Shown here piece by piece: positions 1 to 10,490 of a stretch of 33,514 bases of DNA (positions within the stretch are counted from its first letter, which is position 1; every line of letters starts with the position of its first letter). The notes under the pieces were generated by a model that saw only the letters and a program-made list of their open reading frames with translations, was not told the DNA's origin and did no database searches. Made by a program: the position numbers and the translations under genes. Origin of the DNA: an uncultured Clostridia bacterium. GTDB lineage: Bacteria; Bacillota; Clostridia; Lachnospirales; Cellulosilyticaceae. The stretch is from contig CAKZUB010000042.1 of the NCBI GenBank assembly GCA_937921505.1, forward strand, positions 1 through 33,514. Direction: 5' to 3'.

Positions 1-29
1 CATTCATTAGAATGTTTGTGACTTATTAC

Positions 30-73
30 TTGTATTTTCTCAAATACAGTTTTGTACTTTTTCAAGTACAGAT
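30..73 (-). repeat. Two tandem 22-bp hairpin units in a predicted rRNA leader
   Basis: Two adjacent 22-bp imperfect repeats (30-51 and 52-73) each contain a 7-bp inverted repeat: TGTATTT/AAATACA at 31-37/42-48 and TGTACTT/AAGTACA at 53-59/64-70. The units differ at one stem pair, and both sides of that pair change together (T-A to C-G), which suggests selection for RNA structure. On the minus strand they lie about 110-150 nt downstream of a consensus promoter. Their role is unknown; rRNA leader structure or processing is an inference. Confidence 0.5.
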
Positions 74-125
74 TCGAACTTCATAATGAAATTCTTTTGA
101 ATCGACTGGTTTTATGGTTACTATT

Positions 126-141
126 CTATTTTCAAAGTTCA
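126..141 (-). promoter_or_regulatory. Possible boxA-like antitermination element in rRNA leader
   Basis: On the minus strand this reads TGAACTTTGAAAATAG, which resembles the TGTTCTTTGAAAACT boxA motif found ahead of 16S and 23S rRNA genes in Firmicutes. It lies about 40 nt downstream of the predicted start of transcription from the promoter at 187-215. Similarity was judged by eye and the 16S gene is outside the window, so this is tentative. Confidence 0.35.
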
Positions 142-186
142 ATTTATCATTTAATATTTACCGTTGTGCTCGTGAGCACTTTTACT

Positions 187-215
187 ATTATACTTAAGTG
201 TATTACATATGTCAA
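187..215 (-). promoter_or_regulatory. Consensus sigma-A promoter facing left, probably of an rRNA operon
   Basis: On the minus strand there is a perfect -35 TTGACA (210-215), a 17-bp spacer and a perfect -10 TATAAT (187-192). No protein gene follows before the left edge. The leader has a small hairpin (GTGCTC/GAGCAC), a boxA-like stretch and tandem hairpins. B. subtilis has an rRNA operon directly downstream of gyrA in the same orientation, so I infer this is an rrn promoter with the 16S gene beyond position 1. Confidence 0.65.
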
Positions 216-256
216 CACTTTTTTATTTTTTGTTTTCAATTTTTAGAAAAACAAAG

Positions 257-345
257 CGGAGAAGGAGGGATTCGAACCCTCGCGCCGGTTTCCCGACCTA
301 TACCCTTAGCAGGGGCACCTCTTCGGCCAACTTGAGTACTTCTCC
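257..345 (-). tRNA. tRNA-Ser (anticodon GCU)
   Basis: The minus strand folds as a class II tRNA. The 7-bp acceptor stem GGAGAAG/CTTCTCC uses 339-345 and 258-264. The D-arm is followed by an anticodon stem with loop CTGCTAA (anticodon GCT at 308-310), a long serine-type variable arm, and a T-arm containing GGTTCGAATCC. The discriminator base (257) is G, as expected for serine. CCA is not encoded. It reads AGC/AGU codons. It has its own promoter upstream (407-435) and a T-rich stretch just downstream. Confidence 0.96.
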
Positions 346-406
346 GGATAAAGTGTATTTAATTATGTTATAACCTTTTAAGGCTTTACCACTTAAGGCA
401 AAATCT

Positions 407-435
407 ATGATACCAAGTTTTCTTCTTTATGTCAA
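407..435 (-). promoter_or_regulatory. Promoter for tRNA-Ser
   Basis: The minus strand shows -35 TTGACA (430-435), a 17-bp spacer and -10 TATCAT (407-412). The expected start of transcription is near 400, about 55 nt upstream of the mature tRNA 5' end at 345. Spacing and sequence fit a sigma-A promoter; no other gene lies between it and the tRNA. Confidence 0.6.
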
Positions 436-459
436 GCCTTTTTTAAGATATGTTTTATA

Positions 460-498
460 TATTTAAAAATATCCTTACATATAAGAATGTAAGGATAT
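460..498 (-). terminator. Probable terminator after the gyrase/C39 gene block
   Basis: A perfect 12-bp stem (ATATCCTTACAT at 469-480, ATGTAAGGATAT at 487-498) with a 6-nt loop is followed on the minus strand by TTTTTAAAT. It would end leftward transcription from gyrA and the C39 peptidase gene. It is AT-rich and 290 bp from the last stop codon, so it may not be the only terminator. Confidence 0.5.
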
Positions 499-790
499 AA
501 TTTGTTGGAATACTTTGTAGATGTTTCATTTTAATATCACTAAAATATCTTACTACTCATTACTCATATACTTTTGTTATTTGCACATAATAAAAATATT
601 AATATATATTTTAAATAATATAGTATGTATATATATAATATACAGTGTATATTATTTTTTATACTATAATGAGTAATTACTTATCTTACTGATTACTAAC
701 AACATCTTCTCTATTATAATATCATTTTTATTATATTATTACAATTATTATTTATTCATTTATTCTCGTTTTATTTAATTATTTCTATTT
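499..790. other. AT-rich gene-free spacer with a palindromic core
   Basis: No credible gene is seen here on either strand. The stretch is almost pure A/T. It contains a nested inverted repeat: ATAATATAC/GTATATTAT at 635-643/647-655, enclosed by TATAGTAT/ATACTATA at 619-626/661-668. It could be a weak terminator or simply low-complexity sequence. Confidence 0.5.
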
Positions 791-1807
791 TTATTTTAAT
801 ATTGTAACCGCTTGATGTCCCATCTGTTCCCATGACTTTTTAAAGGACGTTTTTTCAATTGATCTATTAGGTTTTGAATACAAAGGATCATTAATATATA
901 TGTTGTTCTCATCAAATCCAGTTATAACAACTGCATGTTGTCTATTAGTCACCTTTACTATTCCTGTAGGCGTATGCCATAATTGAAAATTACTTTCATC
1001 TAATGGCCTATATGTAGAATTTGTAACTATCCAAACTGGGTATCCTTTTGATACAAAATAAAGAATATCTTCAAATTCTAACCCTGTAATATCAATAGCC
1101 TTTTCTTTGAAGTATTTACTCGCAAGCTCTGTAATTGGACCATGGTATACCCCATACCCATTATTTTTACTATTATACATATCTCCTACAAATCCATCAT
1201 AAGGATTCCCATAATAGATGCGTCCTGTATCATCAACACTATAAGGTGTTATATCTTTTTTCACTTGCTGTGCAAGCTCCATTTTACCTACATCCTGCCC
1301 ATAATACTTAAATATCATAGCAAGTGATGTTACTTCACAGCCTCTTGGAAGCTCTGGTAATTGTGTAATTACTGGAACATCCATCTTTATTTGATCGGGT
1401 AATACTGCTTGATCTTCCCATATTGGTTTACTATCATTATTATAATAAATCTTATTATGTCCATTTCTTTTTGCATATCTCATTGCACTATCAAAAATTT
1501 TAAAATCATGTAGTGCTTTATCTGTAATAATAATAAATGGAGCTAATGTACTATAAATCCATTCATCATTATCTTTATTAATAACTACACTTCTCCCCAT
1601 CTCAGTTGCTTTTTTTATAGCTTCTTCTTTATTATCAAGCTGCTGTATAACTTTACCTGATTTTTTAATAATGAAATGTCCATCCGGCGGCTGTTTATTA
1701 ATAAAAGCAGGCAGTGTATCAGGACTATTAATAATCATATAATATCCATATACACCGCCTACACTAAATACAAGAACTATAGTTAAAAAGATTATTAGCT
1801 TTTTCAT
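791..1807 (-). CDS. Membrane-anchored C39-like (YvpB-type) cysteine peptidase family protein
   Basis: The 338-residue product has an uncleaved signal anchor (residues 3-25, hydrophobic after MKK), so the body is probably extracellular. Residues from about 145 to the end match the papain-fold peptidase C39 family 2 (YvpB-like). The family's motifs are visible: DVPVITQLPELPRGCEVTSL, with the likely nucleophile Cys after RG, then QHAVVITGF with the likely catalytic His, then the NDPL stretch carrying the Asp. Residues 40-130 are a less conserved N-terminal region. There is no ABC transporter domain, so it is not a bacteriocin exporter. The ATG directly abuts the gyrA stop (TAGATG) and the ribosome binding site is weak, which suggests translational coupling to gyrA. 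The substrate is unknown; cell-wall or secreted protein processing is an inference. Confidence 0.8.
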   Translation of the reverse strand: MKKLIIFLTIVLVFSVGGVYGYYMIINSPDTLPAFINKQPPDGHFIIKKSGKVIQQLDNKEEAIKKATEMGRSVVINKDNDEWIYSTLAPFIIITDKALHDFKIFDSAMRYAKRNGHNKIYYNNDSKPIWEDQAVLPDQIKMDVPVITQLPELPRGCEVTSLAMIFKYYGQDVGKMELAQQVKKDITPYSVDDTGRIYYGNPYDGFVGDMYNSKNNGYGVYHGPITELASKYFKEKAIDITGLEFEDILYFVSKGYPVWIVTNSTYRPLDESNFQLWHTPTGIVKVTNRQHAVVITGFDENNIYINDPLYSKPNRSIEKTSFKKSWEQMGHQAVTILK

Positions 1808-4309
1808 CTATTCCACTTGAGGGTTATCCTCTATTTGATCTTCTATAATATATTCATTAACCTTTTCCATACATACTACTTGCACGCCTTCGGAAACATT
1901 AATCAATTTAACACCTTGAGCATTACGTCCAACAGATGATATTTGAGCAACTTGTATACGAATGATTATTCCTTGAGAAGTGATAAGAAGAAGTTCATCA
2001 TCTTGTTTAACAGATGCTATGCCAATAACATTACCTGTTTTTTCTGTTATTTTATTAATTCTTAGACCTTTTCCTCCACGTCGTTGAGCTCTAAACGCTT
2101 CAATAGGTGTTCTTTTACCAAGTCCATTTTCTGTTGCAGTAAGAATCTGTTCTCCTTCTTGTGGTACTGTAGCTCCAACAACTACATCTTCTTCTGCAAG
2201 ATTAATAGCACGTACCCCTCTTGCCGTTCTCCCCATAGGTCTTACATCAGTTCCTTCAAACATAATACCTTGTCCTTTTTTAGTACATACTAAAATAGCG
2301 TCATCAGAAGTTGTTTGATAAACACCCATAAGTTCATCTTCTTCTGCAAGTGAAAGTGCAATAAGCCCACCTTTTCTAATATTTCTAAATGCACTAATAG
2401 GTGTCTTCTTAATTTGTCCAAGCTTTGTAACCATAGTTAAATACATATTATCCATATACTCTTTGATTGGAAATACTGCACTTATTTGTTCATCTTTATC
2501 AAGCTCTAGTAAATTAATGAGTGCCATCCCTCTTGCAGTTCTACCACCTTCTGGTATTTTATAAGCCTTAATTCTATAAGCTTTCCCTTTGTTCGTAAAG
2601 AACATAATATAATTAAAATTAGTTGTAACAAAGAGTTGTTCAATAAAATCTTCATCTATTGTATGAACCCCAATAATACCCTTGCCACCTCTATGTTGAT
2701 TTTTATAAGTATCTAGAGGAATTCTCTTGATATAACCTAAATGTGTAATAGTAACAACAATATTCTCTTCATCAATAAGATCTTCTATATCATATTCATC
2801 TTCATCTATTGTAATATCTGTTCTTCTGCCATCTCCATACTTATCTCTTATTTCTACCATTTCTTCCTTGATGACAGAGTAAAGCTTATATTCACTATCA
2901 AGAATAGATTTAAGATAAGCTATTTTTTCCATTAACTGATTATATTCTTCTTCTAGTTTTTCTCTTTCAAGTCCAGTTAAAGAGCGTAGTCTCATTTCTA
3001 CTATTGCTTGAGCTTGAATTTCTGTAAGGTCTATAGCTTCTATAATTTTTTCTTTTGCTTCTTGGACTGTTTTTGAAGATCTTATAAGAGAAACAATTAA
3101 GTCTATTTTATCTAAAGCTTTTCTAAGTCCCTCTACGATATGAGCCCTTGCTTCTGCTTTATTTAAGTCAAACTGTGTTCTTCTTGTAACAACTTCTTTT
3201 TGATGTTTTAAGTACTCTTCTATCATTTGTTTTAAATTGAGTACCCTTGGTTGATCATTTACAAGTGCGAGCATATTAATACTAAAAGTATCTTGCATTT
3301 GAGTATATTTGTAAAGTTGATTCAAAATAACGTTTGCATTTACATCTCTTCTAAGTTCTATAACAATAGACATACCATTTCTATCTGATTCATCCCTTAA
3401 ATCTGTAATACCTTCTATTTTCTTTTCTTTAACTAAATCAGCTATTTTTTCAATAAGTCTTGATTTGTTAACCATATAAGGTATTTCAGTTACAACAATT
3501 CTAGATTTTCCTGCATGCATGTCTTCTATTTCTGCTTTAGCCTTTACTTTTACTTTTCCTTTGCCAGTTCTATACGCTTGCTCTATGCCATATTTACCAT
3601 AAATTGTTGCCCCTGTTGGAAAATCCGGAGCTTGTATAATCTCCATAAGTTCTTCTATCTCAGTTTCACGAACTTGTTCTTCCTCATTTTCTCCCATATA
3701 GTTATCTATCATTTTAACAACTGCACTAATAACTTCTGTTAAATTATGAGGTGGTATACTAGTTGCCATACCTACTGCAATACCAGATGAACCATTAACA
3801 AGTAAATTGGGATATCTAGATGGAAGTACTACCGGCTCTTTTGCTGATTCATCAAAGTTAGCTCTAAAATTCACTGTATCTTTGTCAATATCAGCAAGCA
3901 TAAAATTAGTCATTTTACTCATACGTGCTTCCGTATAACGCATTGCAGCAGCACTATCTCCATCTATAGACCCAAAGTTACCTTGTCCATCTACTAAAGG
4001 ATATCTGGTTGAAAAATCTTGAGCCATACGTACCATTGCATCATAAATTGAAGAATCACCATGAGGATGGTATTTACCCATAGTATCCCCAACGATACGT
4101 GCTGATTTTCTATATTGCTTATCTGCCCATAAATTAAGTTCACTCATAGCATATAAAATACGTCTATGAACAGGTTTTAACCCATCTCGTACATCTGGAA
4201 GGGCACGAGATACAATAACACTCATAGCATAATCAATATAACATTTTTTCATTTCATCCTGTATATCTACAGAAATAATTCTATCGTACGTTGTATCATT
4301 TATATCCAT
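1808..4309 (-). CDS. gyrA: DNA gyrase subunit A
   Basis: GyrA (833 aa) breaks and rejoins DNA in the A2B2 gyrase, which introduces negative supercoils in the cytoplasm. The N-terminal cleavage domain carries the active-site Tyr125 in [10 protein letters not shown]. The quinolone region [10 protein letters not shown] has Ser86 and Asp90, equivalent to E. coli Ser83 and Asp87, so the classic resistance changes are absent. The C-terminal beta-pinwheel has the GyrA-box QRRGGKG near residue 735, which separates it from ParC. The C-terminus is acidic. The start ATG has AAGGAG 8 nt upstream. It lies 20 bp downstream of gyrB and runs into the C39 peptidase gene without a gap, so the three are probably cotranscribed. 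Confidence 0.98.
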   Translation of the reverse strand: MDINDTTYDRIISVDIQDEMKKCYIDYAMSVIVSRALPDVRDGLKPVHRRILYAMSELNLWADKQYRKSARIVGDTMGKYHPHGDSSIYDAMVRMAQDFSTRYPLVDGQGNFGSIDGDSAAAMRYTEARMSKMTNFMLADIDKDTVNFRANFDESAKEPVVLPSRYPNLLVNGSSGIAVGMATSIPPHNLTEVISAVVKMIDNYMGENEEEQVRETEIEELMEIIQAPDFPTGATIYGKYGIEQAYRTGKGKVKVKAKAEIEDMHAGKSRIVVTEIPYMVNKSRLIEKIADLVKEKKIEGITDLRDESDRNGMSIVIELRRDVNANVILNQLYKYTQMQDTFSINMLALVNDQPRVLNLKQMIEEYLKHQKEVVTRRTQFDLNKAEARAHIVEGLRKALDKIDLIVSLIRSSKTVQEAKEKIIEAIDLTEIQAQAIVEMRLRSLTGLEREKLEEEYNQLMEKIAYLKSILDSEYKLYSVIKEEMVEIRDKYGDGRRTDITIDEDEYDIEDLIDEENIVVTITHLGYIKRIPLDTYKNQHRGGKGIIGVHTIDEDFIEQLFVTTNFNYIMFFTNKGKAYRIKAYKIPEGGRTARGMALINLLELDKDEQISAVFPIKEYMDNMYLTMVTKLGQIKKTPISAFRNIRKGGLIALSLAEEDELMGVYQTTSDDAILVCTKKGQGIMFEGTDVRPMGRTARGVRAINLAEEDVVVGATVPQEGEQILTATENGLGKRTPIEAFRAQRRGGKGLRINKITEKTGNVIGIASVKQDDELLLITSQGIIIRIQVAQISSVGRNAQGVKLINVSEGVQVVCMEKVNEYIIEDQIEDNPQVE

Positions 4310-4329
4310 TTATTTTTCTCCTTGCCCTT

Positions 4330-6297
<1,968 letters not shown>

Positions 6298-6344
6298 CTA
6301 AATACTAACAAAGGCAAATTAACGTAAAATATATTATTTAACGA

Positions 6345-7427
6345 CTATTTTTCTATTTCTTCTACATTTCCTTCTCTTACATAGTATAGTTTTCCAATTT
6401 TTTGTGTATTCCATACACTTTGTTCTATTCCTGTACAAGTTATAAGTGTTTGAATATTTTGTGTATATTTAAATAAATCTTTTTGTCTTTTATCATCTAA
6501 TTCTGATAATACATCATCTAATAGCAAAATAGGTTCCTCACCTATATACTTTGCCATAATACTAAGTTCTGCTAGCTTCATAGATAGCACTACTGTTCTT
6601 TGTTGTCCTTGTGACCCATATATTTTGACATCCATCTCATTAATAAAAAAACTTATATCATCTCTATGAGGCCCTACAGATGTCGTTTGATATAAGATGT
6701 CTTTTTCTCTGAATTTAAGCATCTTATATTTAAAATCATCTAAGTTAACACTAGGCTCATAAACTACTTGTAAACATTCTTTTCCGCCTGTGATATCTTC
6801 ATGAATACACTTTGCAATATTATTTATTTCTTGAATAAACTCTGACCTCTTTTTTATAATTTCTTTTGCATATTCTTCAAGTTGTTCGTCCCATATATCT
6901 ATAGCAGATAGATCTCTATTTCTTGCATATTGTTTAAGTGCTACATTTCTTTGCTTTAAAACCTTATGATATTGCTTTAAAGCATAATAATAAAGCCTAT
7001 CTATTTGACATAATTCAATATCTATAAATCTTCTTCTTTCTTTTGGGCTGCTTTTGACAAGTTGGAGATCTTCTGGTGAGAACATAACGATATTAATACA
7101 CCCAAACAATTCACCTAACTTATTAATGGGTATTTTATTAATAGCAGCTGCCTTAGATTTTTGACTTAAGTGAAAATCGATTATGTCATCAATATATTTC
7201 TTTTGTAAGTTTATCATAACATGAGCATATTCATTTCCCCAACGGATGATTTCTTTTTCTTTATGTGTTCTATGTGACCTTGCTGTTGCACAAAGATAAA
7301 TAGCTTCTAATATATTTGTTTTTCCTTGTGCATTATCACCCTTAAAAATATTAACGCCTGCATCTAATTTTAAATCTAGCTTATTATAATTTCTAAAATC
7401 TTTTAGAGATAGCTCTTTGATATACAT
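6345..7427 (-). CDS. recF: DNA replication and repair protein RecF
   Basis: This 360-residue SMC-like ATPase binds DNA at ssDNA-dsDNA junctions and helps RecO/RecR load RecA at gaps. The Walker A motif GDNAQGKTNILE is at residues 30-41. The ABC-type signature is YGSQGQQRTVVLSMKLAE, and Walker B LLLDDVLSELD begins at 301. The N-terminal MYIKELSLKDFRNY is typical for RecF. AAGGAG lies 8 nt before the ATG. It sits in the conserved dnaN-yaaA-recF-gyrB order, 18 bp downstream of yaaA. Confidence 0.97.
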   Translation of the reverse strand: MYIKELSLKDFRNYNKLDLKLDAGVNIFKGDNAQGKTNILEAIYLCATARSHRTHKEKEIIRWGNEYAHVMINLQKKYIDDIIDFHLSQKSKAAAINKIPINKLGELFGCINIVMFSPEDLQLVKSSPKERRRFIDIELCQIDRLYYYALKQYHKVLKQRNVALKQYARNRDLSAIDIWDEQLEEYAKEIIKKRSEFIQEINNIAKCIHEDITGGKECLQVVYEPSVNLDDFKYKMLKFREKDILYQTTSVGPHRDDISFFINEMDVKIYGSQGQQRTVVLSMKLAELSIMAKYIGEEPILLLDDVLSELDDKRQKDLFKYTQNIQTLITCTGIEQSVWNTQKIGKLYYVREGNVEEIEK

Positions 7428-7445
7428 AAAAGCTCTCCTTCTTAA

Positions 7446-7652
7446 TTATTTAACCTTACAGATTTCTCCATCAAATTCAACTATATCTCCACTTCGTATT
7501 TTCCTACCTCGTTGTGTACATATTTCATCATTAACGAGAACAAGTTCCCTGGCGATAAGAAGTTTTGCTTCTCCACCACTTTGAACCATATCGGCAAACT
7601 TCATAAGCTGATCGAGTTTTATAAATTCTGTAGTTATTTTAATTTCCTTCAT
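7446..7652 (-). CDS. yaaA: S4-domain RNA-binding protein, YaaA/RlbA family
   Basis: This is a small (68 aa) S4-like RNA-binding protein found between dnaN and recF in many Firmicutes. The sequence shows the S4 core: ITTEFIKLDQLMKFADMV, then GGEAKLLIARELVLVNDE and the basic RGRKIRSGDIVEF. B. subtilis YaaA/RlbA is linked to ribosome assembly; the same role here is inferred. An AAAGGAG site precedes the ATG by about 9 nt. It is preceded by a hairpin (7697-7736) that may set its expression apart from dnaN. Confidence 0.9.
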   Translation of the reverse strand: MKEIKITTEFIKLDQLMKFADMVQSGGEAKLLIARELVLVNDEICTQRGRKIRSGDIVEFDGEICKVK

Positions 7653-7696
7653 TAAACAAATCTCCTTTTATTATAATATCTTAACGAGCAACTAAC

Positions 7697-7736
7697 AAAT
7701 CGCTCTATGATTCATAAGTGAACGCTAGAGCGATTT
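7697..7736 (-). terminator. Hairpin between dnaN and yaaA (terminator or attenuator)
   Basis: An 11-bp perfect stem (AAATCGCTCTA at 7697-7707, TAGAGCGATTT at 7726-7736) with an 18-nt loop follows the dnaN stop by a few bases. On the minus strand it is followed by TTGTTAGTTG, only moderately T-rich, so partial termination or mRNA 3' end protection is as likely as full termination. Confidence 0.5.
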
Positions 7737-7743
7737 AAAACAT

Positions 7744-8850
7744 TTATGCATTTACACGAATAGGTAATATTAAATATTTATAATAGTCACCTTCTTTAGG
7801 TGTAATAATACATGGCGTAAGAGAGGATATAAAATGGATATATATTTCTTCATCGTCTATCGTCTTAAGTGCATCAATTAAATATCTTGGGTTAAAAGCT
7901 ATAACTAGTTCTTTACCTTCAAGTACTACATCAAGTTCTTCCCTGGCAGTTCCAAGCTCCGTATTAGATGTAATAACCATTTTATCTCCATCTATTTCTA
8001 TTTTGATAGGATTTTTTTTGCCTTCCCTAGATATAAGAGCTGCTCGTTCTATACTCATTAAAAAGTGCTTTTTATCTACTAATATTTTAGTTTCATAATC
8101 TGAAGAAAAAACTTGTTCATACTTTAAAAATTCACCTTCTAATAATCTAGAGACTACCTTACTCTCTCCAAGGTCAAATAAAACATGCTTATCCTCAAAG
8201 TAAATAGTCACGGAATCTTCTTCCTCAGCAGATAAAATTTTACTTATTTCACCTAGTGTCTTTCCTGGGATGACAACTTCTACATCCCTATTCTCAATTG
8301 AGAGTGGTGTCTTTCTGTAGGAAATACGGTAACCATCTACAGAAACCATATTTAAATTATTATTCTTTATTTGTAGCATTTCTCCTGTAAGTATAGGCCT
8401 TGTCTCATCTTGTGCAACAGAAAATAGTGTCTGACGAATCATATCTTTTAAAGTAAGCTGATCAATCTTACAAGAATTGAGCTTTTCTACATTAGGAAGA
8501 GCCGGAAAATCTTTTCCAGATTGTCCCGCTATTTGAAATTTTGATTTTTCACTTGTTATAGCCGTCATAAAGTTATCGTTAGATGAAATTTCTATTACAT
8601 CTCCCGACATTTTTCTGATAATTTCAGAAAATATTTTAGCTTCTAAAGCAATAGATCCTTCTTCTTGAACCTCTGCATCAATAGTACTTTCTATACCAAG
8701 TTCAAGATTATTTCCCACGAGCGTTAATTTATTATGAGAAGCTTTTAGTAAAATACATTCTAAAATAGGTACTGTAGTTTTAGTTGAGCAAGCTTTTAGT
8801 ACAATGTTAATACTATTTAATAAAATATCTTGCCTACAATAGATGTGCAT
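7744..8850 (-). CDS. dnaN: DNA polymerase III beta sliding clamp
   Basis: DnaN (368 aa from ATG 8850) forms the ring clamp that tethers DNA polymerase III and other proteins to DNA. The N-terminal segment MHIYCRQDILLNSINIVLKA begins the first of three clamp domains. Other recognisable pieces are STKTTVPILECILL and SGKDFPALP, and the C-terminal end YYKYLILPIRVNA is the family's hallmark M/LPIR terminus. AAGGAG lies 8 nt ahead of ATG 8850. A longer in-frame reading to 8973 would run into the oriC unwinding element and has no family match, so I reject it. Confidence 0.97.
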   Translation of the reverse strand: MHIYCRQDILLNSINIVLKACSTKTTVPILECILLKASHNKLTLVGNNLELGIESTIDAEVQEEGSIALEAKIFSEIIRKMSGDVIEISSNDNFMTAITSEKSKFQIAGQSGKDFPALPNVEKLNSCKIDQLTLKDMIRQTLFSVAQDETRPILTGEMLQIKNNNLNMVSVDGYRISYRKTPLSIENRDVEVVIPGKTLGEISKILSAEEEDSVTIYFEDKHVLFDLGESKVVSRLLEGEFLKYEQVFSSDYETKILVDKKHFLMSIERAALISREGKKNPIKIEIDGDKMVITSNTELGTAREELDVVLEGKELVIAFNPRYLIDALKTIDDEEIYIHFISSLTPCIITPKEGDYYKYLILPIRVNA

Positions 8851-8897
8851 GTGGATATCTCCTTTCTGATAAAACAATACAATAATTAAAGTTAATT

Positions 8898-8937
8898 TAG
8901 CAATTATAGTAATAGGGGGTGTGGGTAATGTGTATAA
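8898..8937 (-). other. Predicted oriC unwinding element (DnaA boxes, G-run, DnaA-trios)
   Basis: Read on the minus strand, the order is DnaA box TTATACACA (8929-8937), a directly abutting box TTACCCACA (8920-8928), a C-run (8915-8919), then CTA-TTA-CTA-TAA-TTG-CTA triplets (8898-8915). This is the same architecture and location (between dnaA and dnaN) as the basal unwinding system of B. subtilis, where DnaA loads from boxes onto DnaA-trios and opens the DNA. The next stretch toward dnaN is pure A/T-rich, suitable for melting. Confidence 0.75.
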
Positions 8938-8984
8938 GCCCATCAAACCCTTTAGTGTCTTCTGAGTAAGCATGTATATATGTA

Positions 8985-9059
8985 TGTGGATGAGTTAAAG
9001 TTAAACATTAGGTTATCCACTTTGTTAACAATGGGAGCAGAAAAAAAAAACAATCCACA
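8985..9059. other. Additional DnaA boxes between dnaN and dnaA
   Basis: Further near-consensus DnaA boxes (consensus TTATCCACA) occur at 8985-8993 (minus strand, TCATCCACA), 9013-9021 (plus strand, TTATCCACT) and 9051-9059 (plus strand, CAATCCACA, weaker). With the boxes at 8920-8937 they make this spacer the downstream half of a bipartite oriC. Confidence 0.65.
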
Positions 9060-9096
9060 AATAGTTAACTTTAAGTTAACAGAGATACACACAATG

Positions 9097-10437
9097 CTAT
9101 TTAGAAGTTATTTTAGATTCAAGTTCATTAATAATTTGAGAAAGTTCTACATCAGTTTGTAATTCTTTAGAGATCTTTTCAAATCCATGAATAATAGTAG
9201 TATGATCACGACCACCAAATTTCTCACCAATTTTAGGAAGTGATAGATCAGTAAGTTTTCTGCATAAGTACATAGCTATTTGCCTTGGATAAGAAATACT
9301 TCTAGTTCTTTTAGATGATTTTAATTCTTCTTGTTTTAGATGAAAGAAATTTGCAACAGTCTCTTGAATATATTCAGCAGTAATAACCTTTGGCTTGTCC
9401 TTAGAAATAAGATCTTTAAGCGCTTCATTAGCAAGTTCTACTGTAATAGGTTTATTTGTTAATGAAGAAAATGCAAGAATACGATTTAAGGCACCCTCAA
9501 GTTCACGAATGTTGGATATAACAGTTCTAGCTATAAAAAGAAGAACATCCTCAGGTACAGATAAACTTTCAATCTCAGCTTTTTTTCGTAAAATAGCTAT
9601 TCTAGTTTCTAAATCTGGACTTTGGATATCTGCAATAAGACCCCATTCAAAACGTGAGCGCAACCGATCTTCTAAAGTTTCAATTTCTTTAGGTGGTCTA
9701 TCACTTGAAATAATAATTTGCTTATTAGACTCATGAAGCGTATTAAATGTATGGAAAAATTCTTCCTGAGTTCGTTCCTTACCTGCTATAAATTGAATAT
9801 CGTCTATAAGCAGGACATCAATATTTCTGTATTTATTACGAAAACTTTCATTTTTATCATCACGAATAGAATTGATAAGTTCATTTGTAAACTTCTCAGA
9901 AGAAGCATAAATAACCTTAGCATTTGGGTTTTGATCTAAAATGTAATGTGCAATTGAATGCATAAGATGAGTCTTTCCAAGGCCTACACCACCATATAAA
10001 AATAGAGGATTATATGCTCTAGCTGGTGCCTCAGCTACTGCAAGTGCAGCTGCATGAGCCATACGATTACTATTACCAACTACAAAGCTATCAAATAAAT
10101 ATCTAGGATTAAGAGTGCTTTGATTATTAAGTGGATCTTGAAGTTGGTCAGAGCGTTTAGCATTTTTCTTTTCTATATTACTTTGTTCATTGGGAAGCAC
10201 GAATTTAATAGCATACTCCTTATTTAAAATTTGGAGTGCACTATTACGGATAAGTTCTAAATATCTTGTATTTAGAATCTCTTTAGTAAATTCATTTTTT
10301 ACGCCGAGTATTAAAGTATTGTCTTTTATATCAATTATTTGAGTATTCTTAAACCAAGTATTAAAACTTACACTAGATGTTTCAATTTCTATGATATTAA
10401 GAATAGCTTCCCATTGCTTTTCATATAGCGATGACAT
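9097..10437 (-). CDS. dnaA: Chromosomal replication initiator DnaA
   Basis: DnaA (446 aa) binds DnaA boxes as an ATP-dependent filament, opens oriC and recruits the helicase. Domain I is residues 1-85 ([15 protein letters not shown]) and domain II is a short linker. Domain III (AAA+) has Walker [13 protein letters not shown] near 149 and Walker [21 protein letters not shown], with the sensor motif LRSRFEWGL. The domain IV helix-turn-helix has [18 protein letters not shown] and [11 protein letters not shown] (408-418), which contacts DnaA boxes. TAGGAGG lies 9 nt before the ATG. The promoter region is interleaved with DnaA boxes, which points to autoregulation. Confidence 0.98.
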   Translation of the reverse strand: MSSLYEKQWEAILNIIEIETSSVSFNTWFKNTQIIDIKDNTLILGVKNEFTKEILNTRYLELIRNSALQILNKEYAIKFVLPNEQSNIEKKNAKRSDQLQDPLNNQSTLNPRYLFDSFVVGNSNRMAHAAALAVAEAPARAYNPLFLYGGVGLGKTHLMHSIAHYILDQNPNAKVIYASSEKFTNELINSIRDDKNESFRNKYRNIDVLLIDDIQFIAGKERTQEEFFHTFNTLHESNKQIIISSDRPPKEIETLEDRLRSRFEWGLIADIQSPDLETRIAILRKKAEIESLSVPEDVLLFIARTVISNIRELEGALNRILAFSSLTNKPITVELANEALKDLISKDKPKVITAEYIQETVANFFHLKQEELKSSKRTRSISYPRQIAMYLCRKLTDLSLPKIGEKFGGRDHTTIIHGFEKISKELQTDVELSQIINELESKITSK

Positions 10438-10460
10438 TATTAATCCTCCTAAACAAACAG

Positions 10461-10490
10461 TTTATACACAAGTTATTCAAGTATTGTCAA
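10461..10490 (-). promoter_or_regulatory. dnaA promoter overlapped by DnaA boxes
   Basis: On the minus strand, -35 TTGACA (10485-10490) and -10 TATAAA (10461-10466) are separated by 18 bp. The -10 lies within the DnaA box TTATACACA (10462-10470, plus strand). A second box TTATTCACA (10493-10501, minus strand) sits just upstream of the -35. DnaA bound there should block RNA polymerase, a known style of dnaA autorepression. Confidence 0.7.

Noticed and set aside
52..246. 64-residue hydrophobic reading frame on the plus strand
   Set aside because: It is antisense to a perfect leftward promoter and its leader, has no RBS, and its composition is what A/T-rich DNA gives by chance.
3664..3680. parS-like GTTTCACG within gyrA
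   Set aside because: The right half-site is missing, so it is not a palindrome.
7653..7696. TTGTTA-17-TATAAT promoter-like sequence before yaaA
   Set aside because: Transcription would start inside the yaaA ribosome binding site, so a functional promoter is unlikely.
8851..8973. 41-residue N-terminal extension of DnaN
   Set aside because: It has no family match, covers the DnaA boxes and DnaA-trios, and the strong RBS belongs to ATG 8850.
8980..9162. 60-residue plus-strand frame between dnaN and dnaA
   Set aside because: It overlaps DnaA boxes and the dnaA 3' end on the other strand and has no RBS or recognisable product.
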